Made by a program: the position numbers and the translations under genes. The notes beneath the pieces were generated by a model. That model did no database searches, was not told where the DNA came from, and saw nothing but the letters and a program-made list of their open reading frames with translations. DNA of 64,000 nt, from contig CAYTLW010000014.1 in NCBI GenBank assembly GCA_964438735.1, forward strand, positions 32,281 through 96,280, given 5' to 3'. The number at the start of each line of letters is the position of its first letter. Positions within the stretch are counted from its first letter, which is position 1. This document shows, in pieces, positions 44,577 to 51,163 of this stretch. This stretch comes from CAYTLW01 sp964438735 (GTDB taxonomy: Bacteria > Myxococcota_A > UBA9042).

Positions 44577-46130
44577 ATGCAAGAGCACTTGAGGACGGCG
44601 CTGCTGATCGCGCTCGTGGGCGGGGCTCTGTGCTGCCGCGAGCCGCCGCCCGATGAAAAGCCGGGCGCCTTTTGCGTCGATCGAAGCGACTGCTCCGACG
44701 GCCAGACCTGTCGCAACAGCGCCTGCGGGCCGTGCACGAACTCCAATGAGTGCGACGGCTATCTCTGCCTGGACGGCCAGTGCCAGCAAGGCGTCGGCTG
44801 CAGCTGCGCGCCGGGTGCGCGCTGCACCAACGCCAGCGCCTACTGCAAGGACGCCGGCGGCTACGACGTGGCGGAAGAAGTGTGTACCGACCGCTACGAC
44901 TGCGATGACGGCAACCCGTGCACAGCGGATGAGTGCGGCAGCAGCGGCAAATGCACCCACGGCACGGAGACCAATCCGCCGCCCGGTGCCCCGCAATGTT
45001 GCGCCAAGGTGAGCGATTGCGACGATGGCCACCCCTGCACCGAGGACGGCTGCCTCGACCACCAATGCAAAAACCTGCCCGAGCCGGGCTGCTGCGTGGC
45101 CCACATGGAGTGCCTGGACGACGATCCCTGCACCACGGACTCCTGCGTCGATAACAGCTGCAAACACAGCCACCACGGCCTGCCCTGCTGCAAGGAAGCG
45201 CTGGACTGCATCGATGACGATCCGTGCACCTTGGAGGCCTGCGCTGGCGGCGCCTGCGTCGCGCCGCGCAAGCCCGACGCCAAAGTATGCCCGTGTTGGA
45301 ACCTGGATGACTGCGACGATGGCAATCCCTGCACACTCGATACCTGCGTGGCGGGCAAGTGCCTGTACACCGTCGATCCGCAGGCGCTCAACACCAACCC
45401 ATCCTGCTGCGATGAGCACCTGGACTGCGCCGATGGCAGCGCGTTGACCTCCGATCGATGTGTGCTCAATCGATGCAGCCGCAGCGTAGCCAAGGTCTGC
45501 AAAGCCAAAGCGGAGTGCGACGACGACAACACCTGCACCAAGGACGCGTGCGTGGGCGGTGTCTGCGCCAACTCGCTCATCGTCGGCTGTTGCACAGACA
45601 ACCTGCAATGCAGCGATGGCAACCTGTGTACCGATGATAAATGCAAGGGTGGCAAATGCAGTCACAGCGCCAAGCTGGCCAAGGGCTGCTGCACTTCGTC
45701 CACCCAGTGCAATGACGGGGTCAAGTGCACCAAGGATTCCTGTGCCTCGTTCAACTGCGTGCACAAACCCACCGCAGCCGACTGCTGCGGTAGCGACAAA
45801 CATTGCGATGACGGGGAGTGGTGCACGGACGACTACTGTGAAGGCGGCAAGTGCAAGCACTACAAGGCCGCCAAGAGCTGCTGCATCAAGAACTCTGAAT
45901 GCAACGACGGCAACGCCTGCACCATCGACGTCTGCCTGGCCGGTCAGTGTTCCGCGAGCTGGATCAGCGATTGTTGCACCTCCGCTGCCATGTGCGACGA
46001 CGGCAACAAGTGCACCAAGGATGCGTGCAGCCCGGCCAAGGCGTGCGTCAACACCGTGATCGCCGGCTGCTGTTTTCACAATGGCAACTGCAAGCCGCCC
46101 AAGAAGTGCAAGAAGGGCAAGTGCGGCTAG
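44577..46130 (+). CDS. Secreted Dicty_CTDC-repeat protein
   Basis: A 517-residue companion of the preceding gene, starting eight bases after its stop. The N-terminus (LRTALLIALVGGALCC) looks like an export or lipoprotein signal with a non-standard lipobox. A Cys-rich lead of about 95 residues is followed by 12 complete CTDC repeats and a partial one, for example CTDRYDCDDGNPCTADEC and CIKNSECNDGNACTIDVC, and it ends CKKGKCG. Unlike its neighbour it has no somatomedin-B-like part. Adjacent repeats share the CC boundary. No ribosome site is visible, so translation may depend on the upstream gene. Function is unknown; an extended disulphide-stabilised rod is likely. Confidence 0.82.
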   Translation: MQEHLRTALLIALVGGALCCREPPPDEKPGAFCVDRSDCSDGQTCRNSACGPCTNSNECDGYLCLDGQCQQGVGCSCAPGARCTNASAYCKDAGGYDVAEEVCTDRYDCDDGNPCTADECGSSGKCTHGTETNPPPGAPQCCAKVSDCDDGHPCTEDGCLDHQCKNLPEPGCCVAHMECLDDDPCTTDSCVDNSCKHSHHGLPCCKEALDCIDDDPCTLEACAGGACVAPRKPDAKVCPCWNLDDCDDGNPCTLDTCVAGKCLYTVDPQALNTNPSCCDEHLDCADGSALTSDRCVLNRCSRSVAKVCKAKAECDDDNTCTKDACVGGVCANSLIVGCCTDNLQCSDGNLCTDDKCKGGKCSHSAKLAKGCCTSSTQCNDGVKCTKDSCASFNCVHKPTAADCCGSDKHCDDGEWCTDDYCEGGKCKHYKAAKSCCIKNSECNDGNACTIDVCLAGQCSASWISDCCTSAAMCDDGNKCTKDACSPAKACVNTVIAGCCFHNGNCKPPKKCKKGKCG

Positions 46131-46135
46131 ACGCC

Positions 46136-46170
46136 AAGCCGGCCGCCAGATGCAGTCTCGGGTGGCTTTT
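46136..46170 (+). terminator. Possible weak terminator after the Cys-repeat operon
   Basis: AAGCC (46136-46140) and GCCGCC (46142-46147) lie opposite GGTGGC/GGCTT (46161-46168), followed by TTTT at 46167-46170. The stem is imperfect. Confidence 0.3.
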
Positions 46171-46185
46171 GCCGCCTTTTGCCGT

Positions 46186-46214
46186 TTGACAGGTCCGGAT
46201 CGGCCGCCAACAAT
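46186..46214 (+). promoter_or_regulatory. Putative promoter of the phasin-like/def operon
   Basis: TTGACA (46186-46191), a 17-base spacer, and AACAAT (46209-46214). The predicted start near 46221 leaves about 30 bases to the ATG at 46251, with GGAGA in that leader. Confidence 0.5.
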
Positions 46215-46250
46215 GGCCGCGCTCGCGTTCACGTGGCCATGGAGACAACG

Positions 46251-46778
46251 ATGATCGACAACCTCAAGAACATCGCAGCACGTCGTCTGGGCAAGGTCCT
46301 GGCCTCGGACGTCACGCTCAAGGTGCTGTCCAATCGGCAGGTGCAGGGCGCCATGTTGCGCGCGATCAATGTACGTGCCGAGGCGCGCGACCTGGTGGAG
46401 AGCCGGCTGCAGGGGGTGGCGACGGCCCTGGACCTGGTGACGCACGAAGACGTGGCCTCGCTCAAGCGCACGATTCGCGACATGGAAGACCAGATTGACG
46501 AGCTGCGCGACGAGCTCGACAAGGAGCGCGCCCCGGAAGCGGCCCCTGTTGCGGCACCGGCGCCGGCTGCGGCACCGGCCCCAGCGGCGGAAGCCGCGCC
46601 AGCACCGGCTGAAGAAACCGCCGTCGAGGCGCCGGCCCCCAAACCCAAAGCCAAACGCAAGCGCAAGCCAGCCGCCAAGAAGGCCAAAGCCGCGCCCAAG
46701 AAGAAGACCGGTGGCAAGAAGGCCGCCGCGGCCAAGGGCACGCGCGCCAAGAAGGGCGCCGCGGCCAAGAAGGCGTAG
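46251..46778 (+). CDS. Helical phasin-like protein with histone-H1-like Lys/Ala tail
   Basis: A 175-residue protein. The first 85 residues form a short amphipathic helix and a coiled coil (RTIRDMEDQIDELRDELDKE), preceded by ALDLVTHEDVASLK; this resembles small phasin-like or accessory helical proteins. An Ala/Pro linker leads to a 45-residue tail of Lys-Ala repeats (AAKKAKAAPKKKTGGKKAAA) that would bind DNA or RNA nonspecifically, or act as a polybasic anchor. GGAGA lies before the ATG at 46251. The def gene begins two bases after its stop. No family is certain; the DNA-binding idea rests on composition. Confidence 0.7.
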   Translation: MIDNLKNIAARRLGKVLASDVTLKVLSNRQVQGAMLRAINVRAEARDLVESRLQGVATALDLVTHEDVASLKRTIRDMEDQIDELRDELDKERAPEAAPVAAPAPAAAPAPAAEAAPAPAEETAVEAPAPKPKAKRKRKPAAKKAKAAPKKKTGGKKAAAAKGTRAKKGAAAKKA

Positions 46779-46780
46779 TC

Positions 46781-47338
46781 GTGGCCCGTCGTCCCATCGT
46801 GACCTGGCCCGCGCCGGTGCTGAAGCGCCCCTGCGAGCCCGTGGAGCAGTTCGACGAGGAGCTGACCACGCTGCTGGACGACATGCGGCAGACCATGGCC
46901 GACGCGGACGGGCTGGGCCTGGCGGCCAACCAGGTGGGCGTGTCGACGCGACTGTTCATCATGGGCATCCCCCAGGAAGAAGAGGGCGAGATCGAGCTCA
47001 TCGAGGTCATCAACCCGGTGATCGAGGCCCGCCGCGGCGAGATCAAGTACGAAGAGGGCTGCCTGAGTTTTCCCGAGGTCTACCAGCAGGTCCTGCGCGC
47101 CGCCGAGATCGACGTCACGTACGCCGATCGCGAGGGACAGACGCAGGCCAGGACGTTCAACGGCCTGGCGTCGGTGTGTTTTCAGCACGAACTCGACCAC
47201 CTGGACGGGGTCGTCTTTCTCGACCGGCTGTCGCCCTTGAAGCGTCGACTGGCACTGCGCGCCTATACCCGCAGCCAGCGCAACAAGGCAGAGGAAGAGC
47301 GCGAGGCCCACATCTCCGGGATGCGCGGGCCCCGCTGA
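46781..47338 (+). CDS. def: Peptide deformylase
   Basis: Removes the N-formyl group from nascent proteins in the cytoplasm using a metal ion. At 185 residues it has the usual length, and all three motifs are intact: G44LGLAANQ51, E92GCLS96 with ligand C94, and Q135HELDH140 with ligands H136 and H140 and catalytic E137. The GTG start lies two bases after the preceding stop. It is followed by fmt, the classic def-fmt pair for the formyl cycle of initiation. Confidence 0.96.
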   Translation: MARRPIVTWPAPVLKRPCEPVEQFDEELTTLLDDMRQTMADADGLGLAANQVGVSTRLFIMGIPQEEEGEIELIEVINPVIEARRGEIKYEEGCLSFPEVYQQVLRAAEIDVTYADREGQTQARTFNGLASVCFQHELDHLDGVVFLDRLSPLKRRLALRAYTRSQRNKAEEEREAHISGMRGPR

Positions 47339-47384
47339 ACAGCTGACGCCGGGGCCGCCGGCGCACCCACATCGGAGAGCGGCT

Positions 47385-48395
47385 GTGGCCGCGCGGGATG
47401 GCATCGCCATGGGTCGACGCGTCGCCTTCATGGGCAGTCCGGACTTTGCGGTCGCAGCGTTGCGGGCGTTGATCGCCTCCGATGTGGAGGTGGTTGGCGT
47501 GGTGACCCAGCCCGACCGGCCGGCCGGACGTGGGCGATCGCTGCGACCGCCACCGGTGAAAGTGGCCGCGTTGGCCCACGACCTCGAGGTGCACCAGCCC
47601 CGTAAAATCCGCCGCGGGCGGCTGGCCGTCTGGCTGCAGGAGCGCGAAGTCGACCTGGCCGTGGTCGCCGCCTATGGCCGCCTGCTCCCCGACGATGTGC
47701 TGGCGGCGCCCACTTATGGCTGCGTCAACCTGCATGCGTCACTGCTGCCTCGCTGGCGCGGCGCGTCGCCCATCCACCGGGCCATCGCCGCCGGCGACAG
47801 CGAGACCGGTGTGAGCCTGATGCGCGTGGTCAAGGAGCTGGATGCGGGCCCGGTGATGGCGACCATCGAGGTGCCCATCAGCGACGTGGACACCTCGGCG
47901 ACCCTGCATGACAAGCTCGCCGAGGCGGGCGCGGTGTTGTTGCGCCGGCACTTGAACGAGCTGCTCGCAGGTCAGCTGGCGGAGGTGCCCCAGGACCATG
48001 AAGTGGCCACGTTTGCGCCGCCGCTGGACAAGATGGAGGGCGCGGTGGACTGGCGCCTGCCGGCCCGCCGGATTCACGCCCACATCCGGGCCATGACGCC
48101 CTGGCCGGGTGCCTGGACCCGCTGGCAGGACAGCGACGAGCGTTGGAAGATCTTCGCCGATGACGCCCAGGTGATGCCGGGCGCTGGCGAAGCCGGTACG
48201 CTGTTGCGGCTGGAGGGCGCGGGCGCCGTGATCGCTTGCGGACACGATGCGCTCAAGGTCGCCATCCTGCAGCGACCGGGCAAGCGGAGAATGGGCGCGG
48301 CCGACGCGCTCAGAGGCGCACGCCGGGAGCCGGGTCAGCGGTTGGAGTGCATCGCGGCGCGCTCGGCCGAAGCCGCAGCTGGAGACGGGAGTTGA
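47385..48395 (+). CDS. fmt: Methionyl-tRNA formyltransferase
   Basis: Formylates Met-tRNA(fMet) with 10-formyltetrahydrofolate to make the initiator tRNA. The 336-residue protein shows the N-terminal folate-enzyme core: FMGSPDFAVAALRALI, then GRLLPDDVL, the catalytic NLHASLLPRWRGASPIHRAI and the TGVSLM segment. A C-terminal OB-like domain begins around residue 205. GGAGAG precedes the GTG at 47385; an ATG at 47409 is an alternative. It is the partner of def immediately upstream. Confidence 0.95.
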   Translation: MAARDGIAMGRRVAFMGSPDFAVAALRALIASDVEVVGVVTQPDRPAGRGRSLRPPPVKVAALAHDLEVHQPRKIRRGRLAVWLQEREVDLAVVAAYGRLLPDDVLAAPTYGCVNLHASLLPRWRGASPIHRAIAAGDSETGVSLMRVVKELDAGPVMATIEVPISDVDTSATLHDKLAEAGAVLLRRHLNELLAGQLAEVPQDHEVATFAPPLDKMEGAVDWRLPARRIHAHIRAMTPWPGAWTRWQDSDERWKIFADDAQVMPGAGEAGTLLRLEGAGAVIACGHDALKVAILQRPGKRRMGAADALRGARREPGQRLECIAARSAEAAAGDGS

Positions 48396-48399
48396 ATCC

Positions 48400-48996
48400 A
48401 TGACCGGAACTCGGTGCCCGGCGGCGCATAACAGTCACAAGCTGGCAGGTCCGGCCTGGCTCGGTTTGATCCTGAGCGCCTGCTTGTGGGTCGGCTGCGG
48501 CCCCAAACAGGGCAATGAGGTCCCCGGGGGCGGCGCCGTGCAGAGCCAGCCCGTGACCGCGCAGCCAGCAGACTCGCCGAAGACCGCTGCGGTGGACAAG
48601 GCCCAGGGATTCGCCCTGCTGGTGGTGGAGGATCGGGCGGGCCAACTGGCCGTCGCTTCGGGTCACTTGGGCCAGCTGGCACGCCTCGGGGTCAAGGAGC
48701 GACGCGGCGTGCTGGCCGCCTGGCAGCAGCCGGCTCCCGCCACGCGAAGGGCCGGCGAGTACTGCGGCCGCCTGCTCGACTCCGCGCGCCGGCAGGCCGC
48801 CCTGCGCTGCGTACGACCGCGCAATACCGCCCACCTGGCGCCGCGGACCGCAGGCGCTCCGCCCACCGACAAACCGCTGAACACGGTGGCGTTCTCCTTG
48901 CGACTGCCATGGCCGGCCACGGCCACCGGCAGCGGCTGGACGCTGGAGATCGGAGCGCCCGACGGCCGCACCGCCACCTGGCGACCACGGGAGTAG
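48400..48996 (+). CDS. Small lipoprotein of unknown function
   Basis: A 198-residue protein with a lipoprotein signal (LGLILSACLWVGC; lipid Cys about residue 33). A disordered Pro/Gly/Gln-rich linker leads to a mixed region with a Cys pair (EYCGRLLDSARRQAALRC) and a C-terminal beta part. It starts four bases after fmt and ends two bases before the M64 peptidase gene, so it is embedded in the operon. GGGAG precedes the ATG. No family is recognised. Confidence 0.78.
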   Translation: MTGTRCPAAHNSHKLAGPAWLGLILSACLWVGCGPKQGNEVPGGGAVQSQPVTAQPADSPKTAAVDKAQGFALLVVEDRAGQLAVASGHLGQLARLGVKERRGVLAAWQQPAPATRRAGEYCGRLLDSARRQAALRCVRPRNTAHLAPRTAGAPPTDKPLNTVAFSLRLPWPATATGSGWTLEIGAPDGRTATWRPRE

Positions 48997-48998
48997 GG

Positions 48999-50336
48999 AT
49001 GTCCGTGCCCGCCGCTCGTTTCCGGTTCGTCGTCCTGGCGGTCTTCATCGTCACGTCGAGTTGGACCGATGCGACCGCGGCGCCATTCGACATTCCGGTG
49101 CACGACGACCTGACGACCCTGCAGGCGGCCGCGGCGCTGGCCGATGCCTACGACATCGTCTTTGTGGGGGACGGCTATACCGAAGCCCAGCGCAATGAAT
49201 TCCTCGCCGACGCCAAGGCCGTCTCGACCGGTCTGCTGGAGTTCGGCCCTTATGCCGACAGCCGCTGGCTGATCAACAGCCACGCGCTCTTCGCTGCTTC
49301 CAAAGAGAGCGGCGCCGACCACCCCGGTCAGGAGATCGACGTCGACACCGCGTTCGACGCCACCTACGAATCCTTCGGCATCGCCTACCTGATCACCGCG
49401 AGCACGGCCAAGATCCTGACCGCGGTGGGGTCGATCATGCCCGCCTACGACCAGGTGATCTTGATCGTCAACGATGACGACTACGGCGGGTCGGGCGGCG
49501 AGGTCTCCATCGTATCGACGGCTCCGGCGTCGCTGGCCATCTTGCGCCACGAGGTCGCCCACAGCATCGGCGGGCTGGCAGACGAATACGAACATCCCAA
49601 TCCCAACGCCAAGTTCGAGGATCCCGAACCCAACGTGGCCAGCGTGGACCACCTGACGCCGTTGAAGTGGGGCCACTGGCTCGAGCCCGGCACCCCGATC
49701 CCGACCCCCCTGGCCGACGCGACGGGCGACTATGCCCCGGTCGGGGCCTACGAGGGGGCGCGCTACCTGAGCAAGGACATGTTCCGGCCTTCGCCCGAGT
49801 GCATCATGCGCAGCCTGGACAAGTTGTTCTGCTCAGTCTGCGGCGAGGTGATGATCCTGCGCCTGGCGAGCGAATCGACCATGCTGCGCGAGCGCTCGCC
49901 GACCCAGACGGACGTGGATTGCACTCTGGATCAATGCCCCGCCTTCACCGTCCAGGTGGCCCCGCTCGCCGATCTGCGGGTGCGCTGGCTGCGCGACGCC
50001 GAGATGGTCGGCGAGGGCCTGTCCTGGCAGCCCGGCGTGGCGGCGTTGGGAGATGGCCAGCTCATCGCCGAGATCCGACACGAATCGCCCCGCGTACGAC
50101 TGGACGCCAAGGGGGTGCTGATCGAAGAGGTGACCTGGCAGCTGAACGTCCGACCGAACGCCGTCGGAAGCGTCGATGCCGGCGGCAACGACGTGAGCGT
50201 GCCGGGCGATCCAACCTTACCTATGGGCTGCACGGGCACGATCACGGGGCCTGGGACTCCGGCGGCGGGCTGGGGCCTGCTGGCGTTGGCCCTGGCGCTG
50301 CTCTGGCGGCGGCGACGATGGCGGCAGATCCGATGA
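48999..50336 (+). CDS. M64-family (IgA-peptidase-like) secreted metallopeptidase with MYXO-CTERM-like tail
   Basis: A 445-residue secreted protease. The signal peptide (RFVVLAVFIVTSSWTDATAA) is followed by the M64 domain, recognised from DIVFVGDGYTEAQRNEFLAD and the zinc-binding H184EVAH188 in LRHEVAHSIGGLADEYEHP. Two closely spaced Cys pairs (ECIMRSLDKLFCSVCGE) probably bridge. A C-terminal beta domain precedes GCTGTITGPGT and a membrane stretch with RRRR, a MYXO-CTERM-like sorting tail that anchors the protein to the envelope. It starts two bases after the lipoprotein stop and is followed by proC after 16 bases. The substrate is unknown; the M64 prototype cleaves IgA, which would not apply to a soil or aquatic bacterium. 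Confidence 0.85.
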   Translation: MSVPAARFRFVVLAVFIVTSSWTDATAAPFDIPVHDDLTTLQAAAALADAYDIVFVGDGYTEAQRNEFLADAKAVSTGLLEFGPYADSRWLINSHALFAASKESGADHPGQEIDVDTAFDATYESFGIAYLITASTAKILTAVGSIMPAYDQVILIVNDDDYGGSGGEVSIVSTAPASLAILRHEVAHSIGGLADEYEHPNPNAKFEDPEPNVASVDHLTPLKWGHWLEPGTPIPTPLADATGDYAPVGAYEGARYLSKDMFRPSPECIMRSLDKLFCSVCGEVMILRLASESTMLRERSPTQTDVDCTLDQCPAFTVQVAPLADLRVRWLRDAEMVGEGLSWQPGVAALGDGQLIAEIRHESPRVRLDAKGVLIEEVTWQLNVRPNAVGSVDAGGNDVSVPGDPTLPMGCTGTITGPGTPAAGWGLLALALALLWRRRRWRQIR

Positions 50337-50352
50337 AGCGGAGGCAATTGCG

Positions 50353-51153
50353 ATGAAGCTGGGCATCCTGGGCTGCGGCAACATGGCCGGCGCCATGGTC
50401 GGACGCTGGCTGGCGTCCGGCACGGTCGATCCGGCGGACGTGGTCGCGGTCACGCGCACCGAAGACGAGGCGGCGACCGTGCGCCGGACCCTGGGCATCG
50501 CCTGCGGCACCGACGTGCAGGCCGCGATCAGGGGCCGCGACGTGGTGCTGCTCGGCATCAAGCCACAGCAGGCGGCCGAGTTCCTGCCGGCGCTGGCGGC
50601 GCAAGCACCGCCTGGCCAGGTGTGGCTGTCGATCCTGGCCGGGCTGTCCCGACAGAAGGTGGCCAGGCTGCTGAACGACCGCGTCGAGGTGGTGCGATTG
50701 ATGCCCAACACGCCGGCGCGCATCGGTCTGGGTGCCACGGCGGTGTGTTTTGGCCCGGCGACGGCCGAGCCCGATCGCCAGCGGGTGCTGCGGCTGCTGA
50801 GCGCGCTGGGCCAGGTCCTGGAGATCCCCGAATCGAGCATGGACGTCTTCACGGCCATCGCCGGATCCGGGCCTGCATACGTCTTCCTGTTCATGGAGGC
50901 CCTGGCCGAGGCCGGACAGGCGCTGGGCCTGGAGATAGACGTGGCCCGGGCGCTGGCCAGCCAGATGGTGCAGGGCGCGGCCGGGCTTGCAGTCGCCGAC
51001 GGACGGGCGCCGGGTGAATTGCGCCGCGAGGTCACGAGCCCCGGCGGCACCACCGAGGCGGCCTTGAAGGTCCTGGTCGAGCGCGACTGGCCAGCTCATG
51101 TGCGCGAGGCCGTGACCGCGGCGGCGCGTCGAAGCGCCGAGATGGCGGGATGA
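50353..51153 (+). CDS. proC: Pyrroline-5-carboxylate reductase
   Basis: Reduces pyrroline-5-carboxylate to proline using NAD(P)H. The 266 residues match family length. The Rossmann motif GILGCGNMAGAMVGRWL is at the N-terminus, MPNTPARIGLGATAV lies mid-protein, and the C-terminal signature AIAGSGPAYVFLFMEALAEA plus EVTSPGGTTEAALKVL is intact. It sits in a row of envelope-protein genes with 16 bases before it and 10 after it, so it is apparently co-transcribed without a functional link. Confidence 0.96.
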   Translation: MKLGILGCGNMAGAMVGRWLASGTVDPADVVAVTRTEDEAATVRRTLGIACGTDVQAAIRGRDVVLLGIKPQQAAEFLPALAAQAPPGQVWLSILAGLSRQKVARLLNDRVEVVRLMPNTPARIGLGATAVCFGPATAEPDRQRVLRLLSALGQVLEIPESSMDVFTAIAGSGPAYVFLFMEALAEAGQALGLEIDVARALASQMVQGAAGLAVADGRAPGELRREVTSPGGTTEAALKVLVERDWPAHVREAVTAAARRSAEMAG

Positions 51154-51163
51154 TCTGTTGACG

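Noticed and set aside
42700..46130. Regularly spaced short repeats that could suggest a CRISPR array
   Set aside because: The periodicity is in-frame and reflects the Cys repeats of two proteins; the DNA copies diverge and there are no unique spacers or cas genes.
44520..46445. 641-residue minus-strand frame across the CTDC-repeat gene
   Set aside because: It mirrors the repetitive Cys codons of the real gene (Ala/Val/Gly/Ile-rich) and spans an intergenic region and a promoter.
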